The notes below the pieces were generated by a model. It saw only the letters and a list, made by a program, of their open reading frames with translations, had not been told where the DNA came from and ran no database searches. Positions 33,252-41,040 of a DNA stretch of 64,000 nt are shown here, one piece after another. The stretch's first letter is position 1. Each line of letters starts with the position of its first letter. This stretch comes from Fimenecus sp045543095 (GTDB lineage: Bacteria > Bacillota > Clostridia > Oscillospirales > Acutalibacteraceae). The stretch is taken from assembly GCA_045543095.1 (NCBI GenBank), contig JAZQMC010000025.1, positions 1 to 64,000 on the forward strand, given 5' to 3'. Both the position numbers and the translations under genes were made by a program.

Positions 33252-33281
33252 TAGGGCGATGAAATCATCGCCCTATTTTTT
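33252..33281 (+). terminator. Terminator of the glycopolymer gene
   Basis: TAGGGCGATGA-AA-TCATCGCCCTA followed by TTTTTTAT. Confidence 0.88.
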
Positions 33282-33289
33282 ATATAAAA

Positions 33290-33325
33290 AACTCACTGCA
33301 ATTTAAAACTGCAGTGAGTTTTGTT
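33290..33325. terminator. Bidirectional terminator facing lysS
   Basis: AACTCACTGCA (33290-33300) and TGCAGTGAGTT (33310-33320), with A and T runs on both sides. It ends the lysS transcript on the minus strand. Confidence 0.85.
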
Positions 33326-33326
33326 T

Positions 33327-34820
33327 TTAATCCAAAGGTTTCATTGTGGGGAAGAGGATAACGTCACGGATTGCTTGACTGTCTGTAAGGAGCATTGTCA
33401 TACGGTCAATACCGAAGCCGATACCGCCTGTTGGTGGCATACCGAGTTCAAGAGCATAAAGGAAGTCCTCGTCAGTTGTGTTAGCTTCTTCGTCACCGAG
33501 GGCTAAAAGTTCTTCCTGTGCCTTGAATCTTTCTCTCTGGTCGATTGGGTCGTTAAGTTCTGAATAGGCATTTGCCATTTCCCAACCGTTCATAAAGAAC
33601 TCAAAACGTTCAACATAGTTCGGGTCTTCAGGCTTTTTCTTTGTAAGCGGAGAAATCTCAATCGGATGGTCCATAACGAATGTCGGCTGAACAAGATGTT
33701 CCTCAACAAATTCTTCAAAGAAGAGGTTGAGAATGTCACCTTTCTTGTGATGCTTTTCAAATTCAACATGATGCTCTTTAGCAACTGCATGAGCTTCTTC
33801 TGTTGAATGAATTTCGTTAAAGTCAACACCTGAATATTTCTTAACTGCGTCAAGCATTGTGATTCTCTCAAATGGCTTGCCTAAATCCATTTCAATTCCG
33901 TTGAATACGATTTTTGTTGTGCCGAGAACTTCCTGTGCTACATAACGATAGAGATTTTCTGTCAAATCCATCATACCGTGGTAGTCAGTATATGCCTGAT
34001 AAAGTTCCATAAGTGTGAATTCCGGGTTATGACGTGTGTCAAGACCTTCGTTACGGAAAACACGACCGATTTCGTAAACTCTTTCCATACCGCCAACGAT
34101 AAGACGTTTTAAGTAAAGTTCAAGAGAAATACGGAGTTTGATGTCTGTATCAAGAGCATTGAAATGTGTTTCAAAGGGTCTTGCTGCCGCACCGCCTGCA
34201 TTGTAAACAAGCATTGGTGTTTCAACTTCCATAAAGCCTTCACCGTCAAGGTATCTGCGAACCGCACTGATAATCTTTGAACGGTTAATGAGAGTCTGTT
34301 TTGACTCCTGATTCATAATAAGGTCAATATAACGCTGACGATATCTCATATCAGTATTTGTAAGACCGTGGAACTTTTCAGGAAGAATCTGCAAGCTCTT
34401 TGAAAGAAGTGTTACATTAGTTGCGTGAATTGAAATCTCGCCTGTTTTGGTTTTGAAAACTTCACCCTCAATACCGATAATATCACCGATGTCAAGCTTT
34501 TTGAAGTCTTTGTATTCTTCTTCGCCGATGCTATCGCGGGCTACATAAGACTGAATATTACCCTTTAAGTCCTGAATATTACAGAATGATGCTTTACCCA
34601 TAACACGCTTTGACATCATACGGCCTGCAACGCTAACAGTTTTGCCTTCAAGCTCGTCAAAGTTTTCTTTAACATCTGCACTGTGATGTGTCTGGTCATA
34701 TTTTGTAATTACAAATGGGTCCTTACCCTCTGCCTGTAAATTTTTAAGCTTTTCCTGACGTATTCTCTGCTGTTCGCCCAAATCAATTTCGGGCTGATTC
34801 TGCTTAATGTTTTCTGCCAT
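33327..34820 (-). CDS. lysS: Lysyl-tRNA synthetase, class II
   Basis: Charges tRNA-Lys. The 497 residues hold an OB-fold anticodon domain (VSVAGRMMSKRVMGKASFC) and the class II core with ERVYEIGRVFRNEG (motif 2) and GGIGFGIDRMTMLL (motif 3). ATG 34820 is chosen because AAGGTG lies six bases upstream; a GTG at 34829 would overlap that site. It follows greA by ten bases, the usual greA-lysS pair. I saw no T-box leader. Confidence 0.97.
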   Translation of the reverse strand: MAENIKQNQPEIDLGEQQRIRQEKLKNLQAEGKDPFVITKYDQTHHSADVKENFDELEGKTVSVAGRMMSKRVMGKASFCNIQDLKGNIQSYVARDSIGEEEYKDFKKLDIGDIIGIEGEVFKTKTGEISIHATNVTLLSKSLQILPEKFHGLTNTDMRYRQRYIDLIMNQESKQTLINRSKIISAVRRYLDGEGFMEVETPMLVYNAGGAAARPFETHFNALDTDIKLRISLELYLKRLIVGGMERVYEIGRVFRNEGLDTRHNPEFTLMELYQAYTDYHGMMDLTENLYRYVAQEVLGTTKIVFNGIEMDLGKPFERITMLDAVKKYSGVDFNEIHSTEEAHAVAKEHHVEFEKHHKKGDILNLFFEEFVEEHLVQPTFVMDHPIEISPLTKKKPEDPNYVERFEFFMNGWEMANAYSELNDPIDQRERFKAQEELLALGDEEANTTDEDFLYALELGMPPTGGIGFGIDRMTMLLTDSQAIRDVILFPTMKPLD

Positions 34821-34830
34821 TTTATTCACC

Positions 34831-35298
34831 TTATCTTGTGATTTCTACGATTTTGAATTCAAGTGTGCCGTTTGGCACTTCAACAGTAACCTTATCACCT
34901 TTTTTATGGCCGATAAGTGCTTTGCCAACGGGAGATTCGTCTGAAATCTTACCAACTGCAGGGTCAGCCTGTGCAAAACCTACAATTGTGTATGTGTAAG
35001 TCTTTTTCTTTTTATCTGTAAGCTTAACTGTTGAACCGATGTGCACATTTTCGTTGCTGAGTGTGTCAACATCAAGAACCTTTGCGGTTTTAAGAATATG
35101 CTCGATTTCGCTGATGCGAGCCTCAAGCTTTGCCTGGTCATTCATAGCCTCGTCGTATTCGCTGTTTTCTGACAAGTCACCATAAGACTTTGCAACCTTG
35201 ATTTTTTCAGCTGCTTCTTTTCTGCCCTCAACCTTTAATTGTTCAAGCTCGGCTTCAAGCTCTCTAAGGCCTTCTATTGTGAGTAATGTTTCTGCCAT
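34831..35298 (-). CDS. greA: Transcription elongation factor GreA
   Basis: Rescues stalled RNA polymerase by stimulating transcript cleavage. The 155 residues include the coiled-coil start TIEGLRELEAELEQLKVEGR, the acidic tip DLSENSEYDEAM and the C-terminal SPVGKALIGHKKGDKV. ATG 35298 follows AGGAG at good spacing. Co-transcribed with lysS from the promoter at 35374-35402. Confidence 0.97.
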   Translation of the reverse strand: MAETLLTIEGLRELEAELEQLKVEGRKEAAEKIKVAKSYGDLSENSEYDEAMNDQAKLEARISEIEHILKTAKVLDVDTLSNENVHIGSTVKLTDKKKKTYTYTIVGFAQADPAVGKISDESPVGKALIGHKKGDKVTVEVPNGTLEFKIVEITR

Positions 35299-35373
35299 TT
35301 TAAAAACTCCTTTATTCTTTAGAGTGATTTTGGACACAACAAAACAAGCAGTCTTGCTGCCCATATAGAAGAT

Positions 35374-35402
35374 ATTATATTAAAAAATCCCCTTTATGTC
35401 AA
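35374..35402 (-). promoter_or_regulatory. Sigma-A promoter of greA-lysS
   Basis: Minus strand TTGACA (35402-35397), a 17-bp spacer and TATAAT (35379-35374). The -35 lies inside the last codons of the upstream gene. Confidence 0.82.
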
Positions 35403-36147
35403 GGTCGAAGAGGCTTATTTTTTCATTGTTTACGGTTATTGTTTCAAAAAAGCACTCTCCGAGAGAGAAAACTCCGCAAAGCTCATAAAGTGCCGAGTAA
35501 AATGTATACTTATCGGTATTGGCGGGCAATAACTTTTCATATATTTCGGGAACGGTAAAATCACTACCGTCGGTGATATTTATACAGTTTTTTTCATCAG
35601 TTATTGTCATAATTGAACGGTTAACGTCTATCTTTATCTGCGACTCTGACGGTGTTGACTGCAAAGTTGCACAAAGGCCACTATTCTGCTGAATGTTATC
35701 ACAAACTCGGTTATATTTTTCTTTATAATCCGTAACAACGGTAAGAGTTGATGCAAATGGTGACAATTTATAAAGGAGTTTGTCACGCTTGGCGTCACTA
35801 TCAATTACTGTAATTGATTTTTGCGAATCGAGTTTTTTCAAAATTTCTACAAAAGTATTACACATTATTTCACGATAAAGCAAATCACTTTCAAATAACG
35901 ACATATCGGGTCTGTCAGGAAACGGTGTGTTTTCGGTAATAACAAGACGGCGTGAGCATTTGCCCGCAATATATATTATTTTATCCCAATCCACACCGTT
36001 TTTACCTACTTTTACGTTGAAAATATAAAACGGTGCGGCTTTGAACACAGGCACTAATTTTGCATTATATTCGTCCTTAATAAATCCTCCAAAAAGTTTT
36101 TCGCGAAGTGTATTCGGTCTTTTTTCGATATTTAAAACACAGAACAT
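35380..36147 (-). CDS. Hypothetical protein, 255 residues
   Basis: I recognise no family. The protein lacks a signal peptide or membrane helix. Its middle reads like an alpha/beta fold: SRRLVITENTPFPDRPDM, then ITVIDSDAKRDKLLYKL and TLTVVTDYKEKYNRVCD, in which strand-loop-helix units recall a nucleotide-binding layout without a clear glycine motif. The start is MFCVLNIEKR (36147), preceded by GGAGGG, which sits in the arm of a leader hairpin (36155-36180). It lies between the S41 gene and the greA promoter; the ftsEX transcript may read into it. Confidence 0.7.
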   Translation of the reverse strand: MFCVLNIEKRPNTLREKLFGGFIKDEYNAKLVPVFKAAPFYIFNVKVGKNGVDWDKIIYIAGKCSRRLVITENTPFPDRPDMSLFESDLLYREIMCNTFVEILKKLDSQKSITVIDSDAKRDKLLYKLSPFASTLTVVTDYKEKYNRVCDNIQQNSGLCATLQSTPSESQIKIDVNRSIMTITDEKNCINITDGSDFTVPEIYEKLLPANTDKYTFYSALYELCGVFSLGECFFETITVNNEKISLFDLDIKGIF

Positions 36148-36154
36148 AGAAAAT

Positions 36155-36180
36155 CCCTCCACATAAAAATATGTAGAGGG
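36155..36180 (-). promoter_or_regulatory. Hairpin that covers a ribosome site
   Basis: Minus strand CCCTCTACAT, six-base loop, ATGTGGAGGG, then ATTTTCT and ATG. The GGAGGG ribosome site of the 255-residue protein is wholly in the 3' arm. It could be a weak terminator of the ftsEX operon or a translation switch. Confidence 0.5.
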
Positions 36181-36197
36181 ACAAATAAATTATTAAC

Positions 36198-37394
36198 TTA
36201 TTTCAAAAGTTCCATTGCTTTTTGATACTGTGTGTCTTCATCTTTTGAAAGCATAAAGAGTCTTGCATTCTGCTCGGCGGTCATTTCGACCTTATGGTCG
36301 GGCTCAAGCCCTACTCCGTTATAGCTTTCGCTCTTATAAGGCACGATTTTTGCAACTGTAAGAGAAACAGCACTACCGTCACTTAATTCAAAGATTTTCT
36401 GCATTGTGCCGTTACCTGTGGTTTTTGAACCAACAAGCTGTGCCATACCAAAGTCACGCAAATCGCAAGCAAAAAGCTCTGCCGCACCCGATGTACCAGC
36501 ATTAACAAGCACTACCATTTGGAAGCTAACGCTGTCAGAATCCGACGAAAATGTTTCAAGGGTATTGCCGTCTTTATCAACTGCGGTAGCAAGTGAGCCT
36601 GTTCCCTCTGTTGCCACGGGAGCAAGCACATCAATACACTGCACCGCACTACGAATTCTGCCTGTCTCAGTATTGCGAACATCGAAAATTACAGAAGAAA
36701 CATTGTTTTTCTTCATATACTCAAGTGCATCTTCTAACTGTTCTGCAGTTGTATCATAAAACGCGGTAATCTTTATATAACCCACTGTTCCGTCAAGACT
36801 GTAATAAACTGTCTGTGCGGAATAACCGCGAGCAACCGAAACCGTTTTACTCTCTTTATTGTGAGTAAAAGTCACCTGAACATTGGTAAGCTTTTCACCA
36901 TTAAGAGATTTAATAAGGTCACTATAATTTGTAGCCGATACTTTTATATTATCAACTGCGGTGATTACATCGCCCTTTGAAATGCCCTGAAGCTGTGCGG
37001 GTGAACCCTTTGACACCTCGGCCACATAGATATTGTTATTGGTACTGTCATAAACGGCGATAATACCGATTCCGCCCTTATTGCCCTTTTCCTCTTCTTT
37101 ATAAGAAATATATTCATCGGCGGTCATATAATAGCTGTAACGGTCACCGATACCGTTTACATAACCATCGGACATATTGGCGTTGAGAAGGTTTTCGTTC
37201 ATCTCACCGAAATAGTTTTCGCGAACCAAATCATCAATTTCCGAAATGGTAGAATAAAGGCTTGAACGGTCGGCAACATCTTTGATTATTCCGTTATAAA
37301 TATTCATTGAAACCGACATTGTGATTGTAACGGTCAATGCTACTGCAAGGAAAATCAATGCAATTGCTAAGCCTAATGATATTTTTTTATTCAA
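36198..37394 (-). CDS. S41/CtpB-like PDZ protein with both catalytic residues replaced
   Basis: A 398-residue exported protein with a membrane anchor (about 8-30), a PDZ domain (about 105-190: SPAQLQGISKGDVITAVDN) and an S41 tail-protease domain. Relatives have TAS-AAE with the nucleophilic Ser and FGKG with the Lys base. Here the segments are VNAGTSGAAELFA and KTTGNGTMQ, so Ser is Gly and Lys is Asn; the spacing between these positions is 25, as in active enzymes. It is probably a pseudoprotease. It is the last clear member of ftsE-ftsX-M23-S41. Confidence 0.85.
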   Translation of the reverse strand: MNKKISLGLAIALIFLAVALTVTITMSVSMNIYNGIIKDVADRSSLYSTISEIDDLVRENYFGEMNENLLNANMSDGYVNGIGDRYSYYMTADEYISYKEEEKGNKGGIGIIAVYDSTNNNIYVAEVSKGSPAQLQGISKGDVITAVDNIKVSATNYSDLIKSLNGEKLTNVQVTFTHNKESKTVSVARGYSAQTVYYSLDGTVGYIKITAFYDTTAEQLEDALEYMKKNNVSSVIFDVRNTETGRIRSAVQCIDVLAPVATEGTGSLATAVDKDGNTLETFSSDSDSVSFQMVVLVNAGTSGAAELFACDLRDFGMAQLVGSKTTGNGTMQKIFELSDGSAVSLTVAKIVPYKSESYNGVGLEPDHKVEMTAEQNARLFMLSKDEDTQYQKAMELLK

Positions 37395-37414
37395 AGGACA
37401 TCATCCTTTACAAA

Positions 37415-38776
37415 TTAATAAACCAATGGACTTGGGAGATAATGTTCGGGGTTTACAGGGCTACCGTTAAGAAGCATCTGGAAATGAAGGTGTGAGCCTG
37501 CAACCGGATTTGAGCTTGTTGGTCTTGGGTAAACCGCTGTACCTGTATTTCCGACAAGGGCTATAACATCGCCCTGCTGAACCTTCTGACCTACTGATAC
37601 ATAACGAACACGGCAATGTGCATAAAGTGTTCTCATACCGTTACCGTGGTCAATAATGATAACATTACCACCTGTTTGTTGAAAATATGATGTAACAACA
37701 GTACCTGAAGCAACGGCATAAATTTTTGCACCATTTGTAGTTGGGTATGTTTTACCGTTTGTGAAAACACGGTTTGCAGGAGCACAGAAGTCAACTGATT
37801 TTGAACCGCGTGAGCTATGCTGTGCATAAGTTGCTGAATAGTAAACGGATTTATCCTGAATAGGACTTATGTAGCCTTTTGATGAACGCTTAAAATTGTG
37901 GTTACCGCCACTGCTTACATAACCGTCACCTGTTGAGCCAGAATTACCCGCTTCAGCCTGCATCTGTTTTTCCCACTCTCTGAATGCTGCTTCTGCCTTG
38001 GCTTTTTGCCTTTCACCATAAGCCTGATTACTCTGATATTTTTCGAGAATGTCATTCTGCTTATTTATGTTCGCGGCAATTTTACTCTCGTCTTTTTCAA
38101 GAATTGCAAGCTGATTATCAAGAACTGCTTTTTCTTCTTCTACTTCTTTTTTATCAGCCTCGATTTGAAGTTTACTTTCTTCAAGTTCAGTACGCTTTGC
38201 TTTTAAATCTTCAAGCATTGCATTGAGTTCTTTGATTTTTTCTTCAAGACCTGTAACGACCGCGTTGTCGTGCTTTGCAACCTGACGGAGAAGCTCACTT
38301 CTTACTAAAAAGTCCTCAAAACTGCCTGAATTAAGGAAAAGTTCAAGTTCGCTTGTTTCACCCGCCATATAGTCAGCACGCATACGTTCTTTTAAAAGCT
38401 CATAAGTTTCATCAATGGCCTTGTTCTGTTCTTCTGTCTGAGTTTCGATTGAAGTAATCTCACTACCGAGTGAAGTTATACGCTTTTGAAGTGATGAAAT
38501 CTGTGCATTGAGCTCATTAATTTTAACTCTTAAAGGATAGATTTCTTTTTCTTTTGCGGCTACCTTTGAACTGATAGCGGCATTCTGTTCGTCAAGAGCG
38601 TCAAGAAGCTCTTGAACATCTGCTTCGCCCTGTTCATTCTTTTGAATATATTCTTCCCACTTATCAATTTCATCCTGATAATCGGATTCTGTTTTAGCAG
38701 ATGACGGGAATGAGAAGGTTGTAACGAGCAAGCAGAGAGCAAAAAGTAATGAAAAAATCTTTTTACTAATCTTCAC
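37415..38776 (-). CDS. EnvC/PcsB-like coiled-coil M23 protein
   Basis: A 453-residue exported protein. After a signal peptide (about 1-27) comes a long coiled coil (about 30-270) and a Gly/Ser linker, then a LytM/M23 domain (about 300-450). The HxH motif is present (GSHLHFQ), as is YAHC, but the first zinc ligand position reads SKSVDF instead of HxxxD, so activity is doubtful. In EnvC a degenerate LytM activates amidases. GTG 38776 overlaps the ftsX stop by 11 bases. It is thus the likely hydrolase or activator controlled by FtsEX. Confidence 0.88.
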   Translation of the reverse strand: MKISKKIFSLLFALCLLVTTFSFPSSAKTESDYQDEIDKWEEYIQKNEQGEADVQELLDALDEQNAAISSKVAAKEKEIYPLRVKINELNAQISSLQKRITSLGSEITSIETQTEEQNKAIDETYELLKERMRADYMAGETSELELFLNSGSFEDFLVRSELLRQVAKHDNAVVTGLEEKIKELNAMLEDLKAKRTELEESKLQIEADKKEVEEEKAVLDNQLAILEKDESKIAANINKQNDILEKYQSNQAYGERQKAKAEAAFREWEKQMQAEAGNSGSTGDGYVSSGGNHNFKRSSKGYISPIQDKSVYYSATYAQHSSRGSKSVDFCAPANRVFTNGKTYPTTNGAKIYAVASGTVVTSYFQQTGGNVIIIDHGNGMRTLYAHCRVRYVSVGQKVQQGDVIALVGNTGTAVYPRPTSSNPVAGSHLHFQMLLNGSPVNPEHYLPSPLVY

Positions 38777-39674
38777 TTACAACACTCCCCTGTTCTTTAA
38801 GATATTTGCCCATTGAAATAAGGCTACCGAATGAACCGGTGAAAATACCGATTCCCATAAAGATTAAGAGAATATAGCCTGCATAATCACCGAAAGCTAC
38901 CGGTGTGAACAAAGATAACATATCTTTGAACACATAAACCATACCCTGATAAAGCCCTGCGAGAACGCCGAATGAGAAAAGCCCTGAAATGACACCTAAA
39001 AGCATGCCCTCAATCATAAATGGCCAACGGATAAACCAGTTTGTAGCACCAACCGCTTTCATAATGCTGATTTCCAGCTTACGAGAGAACATTGTGATGC
39101 GGATTGTGTTTGAAATAATAAACAATGAAACAATAAAGAGAAGTCCTACCATACCCGCAATTACGATTGTGACTGCTTCTCTTATATCAAGAAGTTTTTC
39201 TGCAATATCACTGTTTTCACGGATTGACTCAACCTTTTCAATTTTCCAAAGTTCATCAACCGTTGCTCTGAAGCCGTTAAGGTCTTTTACAACAACTCTG
39301 TAACCGTCGGGCATTGGGTTTTCGTCAAGTCCTTCAAGAAGAACTGCATCCTCGCCCTTTGAAGCAAGGTAAGTTTCAAGTGCTTCTTCTTTTGAAACAA
39401 AAGTGCACTCATGAACATTGGCTATACTCTTGATTTCTGTTTCTGCACTTGTAAGTTGCTCATCAGTTGTGCCTTTTTCAAAATAAACCATAATCACATT
39501 CTGGCTTTCAACCGTATCAAGAAGTGCATTGATATTGAAGAATATCATTGAACCCAAGCCGATAATTACAAGACATGCCATAAGAACCGAAACTGACGCC
39601 AATGACATTAAACGGTTAACCCACACATTGCGGAATCCCTCTTTAGTGAGGTATTTTAAGCTTGCACCTTTCAT
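38766..39674 (-). CDS. ftsX: Cell division permease FtsX
   Basis: Four-helix membrane partner of FtsE, 302 residues. The first helix is followed by an extracytoplasmic domain (about 55-165) that binds wall hydrolases or their activators, then three helices with the MacB-type segment LEISIMKAVGATNWFIRWPF. It starts inside the ftsE stop (ATGA) and runs into the M23 gene, so the three are made as a unit. Confidence 0.96.
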   Translation of the reverse strand: MKGASLKYLTKEGFRNVWVNRLMSLASVSVLMACLVIIGLGSMIFFNINALLDTVESQNVIMVYFEKGTTDEQLTSAETEIKSIANVHECTFVSKEEALETYLASKGEDAVLLEGLDENPMPDGYRVVVKDLNGFRATVDELWKIEKVESIRENSDIAEKLLDIREAVTIVIAGMVGLLFIVSLFIISNTIRITMFSRKLEISIMKAVGATNWFIRWPFMIEGMLLGVISGLFSFGVLAGLYQGMVYVFKDMLSLFTPVAFGDYAGYILLIFMGIGIFTGSFGSLISMGKYLKEQGSVVSED

Positions 39675-40627
39675 TCGGCGTCACCTCCGTTCTCTGTGGT
39701 TATGTCATCAAGGTATTTTGAATAGTCAATATCCTCAATACCGTAATTCTTCATAAACTCTTCAAGCTCTTTATCACTGTTTGGCTGTTCATAGAAAGTG
39801 TTATTCTTTTTATTTTCGATTACATCGGGTGATGTAACCTCTTCGCGAAGCTGCTCAACATTTGCCTCAAGTTCAGCCTCTGCTGCCTGCATTAATTCTT
39901 CTTTAGTTTCAGGTTTATTCTCAATCTCTTTGGCAGGCTCTGAAAGAGCTTCAACCGTATATTTCTCACCTGTATCAGAGATAACCTGACCCTTATGTAT
40001 TGTAATTACGCGGTGATTAAAGCGACGAACAAGCTCATGCTCGTGAGTTACCATTACCACGGTTGTGCCGTTATTGTTGATATGATTGAGCAAATCAACA
40101 ATTTCATAAGACATTTCGGGGTCAATATTACCAGTAGGCTCGTCCGCGATAATAACCCCCGCATTGTTAACGAGTGCACGGGCAAGGGCTACTCTCTGCT
40201 GTTCACCACCCGAAAGCTGTGTCGGGAGCTGGCGTGCCTTTGAAGTAAGACCCACAAGGCTCAACACATAGGGAACTCTTTTGCGAATTTCTTTTTCTTT
40301 TGCACCGATAACACGCATTGCGAACGCAACATTATCATAAACCGTCATATTTGGAATAAGACGGAAATCCTGAAATACGATACCCATTGTTCTGCGGAAC
40401 TTCGGAATATCTTTTTTCTTGATTTTATTAAGGTTATAGTTATTTACCATAACAGAGCCACTATCGGGCACCTGTTCACGCATAATAATTTTAAGAAACG
40501 TACTTTTACCCGCACCTGATGAACCCACAATAAAGACGAATTCGCCGTCTTTAATTTGAATTGAAACATTGTTCAGTGCGTGAGTGCCGTTCTCATAAGT
40601 TTTGGAAACATTTTTGAACTCAATCAC
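39671..40627 (-). CDS. ftsE: Cell division ATPase FtsE with a long acidic tail
   Basis: ABC ATPase that drives FtsX. The core (1-220) has Walker A VGSSGAGKST, signature LSGGEQQRVALARAL and Walker B VIIADEPTGNID. The protein is 318 residues, about 95 longer than usual FtsE; the extra part is acidic and Glu/Asn-rich (ENKPETKEELMQAAEAELEA). GTG 40627 is chosen because AAGGTG lies six bases before it. A promoter sits at 40714-40742. Confidence 0.95.
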   Translation of the reverse strand: MIEFKNVSKTYENGTHALNNVSIQIKDGEFVFIVGSSGAGKSTFLKIIMREQVPDSGSVMVNNYNLNKIKKKDIPKFRRTMGIVFQDFRLIPNMTVYDNVAFAMRVIGAKEKEIRKRVPYVLSLVGLTSKARQLPTQLSGGEQQRVALARALVNNAGVIIADEPTGNIDPEMSYEIVDLLNHINNNGTTVVMVTHEHELVRRFNHRVITIHKGQVISDTGEKYTVEALSEPAKEIENKPETKEELMQAAEAELEANVEQLREEVTSPDVIENKKNNTFYEQPNSDKELEEFMKNYGIEDIDYSKYLDDITTENGGDAE

Positions 40628-40713
40628 AATATGCACCTTATCCTTTATATTTTTACTTCTGAAATTTAACTAAATATACCCATAGTTACACATCATAACT
40701 AATAGTTAAGCAC

Positions 40714-40742
40714 ATTATACCACAAAATATTGTGTTTGTCGC
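40714..40742 (-). promoter_or_regulatory. Promoter of ftsEX
   Basis: Minus strand GCGACA (40742-40737), a 17-bp spacer and TATAAT (40719-40714). The spacer holds the dyad CACAATATTTTGTG. Confidence 0.6.
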
Positions 40743-40840
40743 GTTTTTTATAGAAAGTTAACATTTATCGTCGATTTGCATAAAAACAATATAGTTTGCT
40801 ATGCAATATTAACAATAAATCCTATACACTTGTGTATTTC

Positions 40841-40993
40841 ATAACGGAGTTATTTCATATCCCGTCAGGGATATTTCATAAATTCTGTAAAGAATTTATT
40901 GCATCAATGAAATATTGCTTCGCAATATGAAATAATCCGTTGGATTATGAAATTTTTACTCCGTAAAAATGCAATAAACTCCTTGCGGAGTTT
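40841..40993. repeat. Array of seven small hairpins with complementary linkers
   Basis: Seven consecutive palindromes: ATAAC-GGA-GTTAT, ATCCC-GTCA-GGGAT, AAATTC-TGTAAA-GAATTT, ATTGC-TTC-GCAAT, AATCC-GTT-GGATT, TTTTAC-TCC-GTAAAA and AAACTCC-TTGC-GGAGTTT. The linkers in the left half read ATTTCAT and in the right half ATGAAAT, which are reverse complements, with ATTGCATCAATGAAAT in the middle and ATGCAAT near the end. The stems differ in sequence and only the linkers are shared, so this is not a CRISPR array. I know such linker motifs as recurrent in related genomes but know of no function. Confidence 0.85.
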
Positions 40994-41002
40994 ATAAAAA
41001 AA

Positions 41003-41036
41003 TAGCGGCGGGAGCAAGCCCCCGCCCTACATTTAT
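41003..41036. repeat. GC-rich palindromic module ending in CCCTAC
   Basis: GGCGGGAGCAAGCCCCCGCC then CTACATTTA. The same module occurs at 51762-51785 with CTACATTA. It lies just past the stop of the cdaR-like gene and could serve as terminator. Confidence 0.7.
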
Positions 41037-41040
41037 TGAA

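Larger units (their letters stand above)
40628..41040. other. 413-bp gap between cdaR-like gene and ftsE
   Basis: No gene is supported here. From low to high coordinate it holds the ftsE leader and sigma-A promoter (40714-40742), an AT-rich stretch with the dyad TAACTAATAGTTA near 40696-40708, the seven-hairpin array (40841-40993) and a GC-rich palindromic module (41003-41036). Confidence 0.85.

Noticed and set aside
40841..40993. CRISPR array
   Set aside because: The constant parts are only about 7 bases, the stems vary in length and the period is irregular; no cas genes are near.
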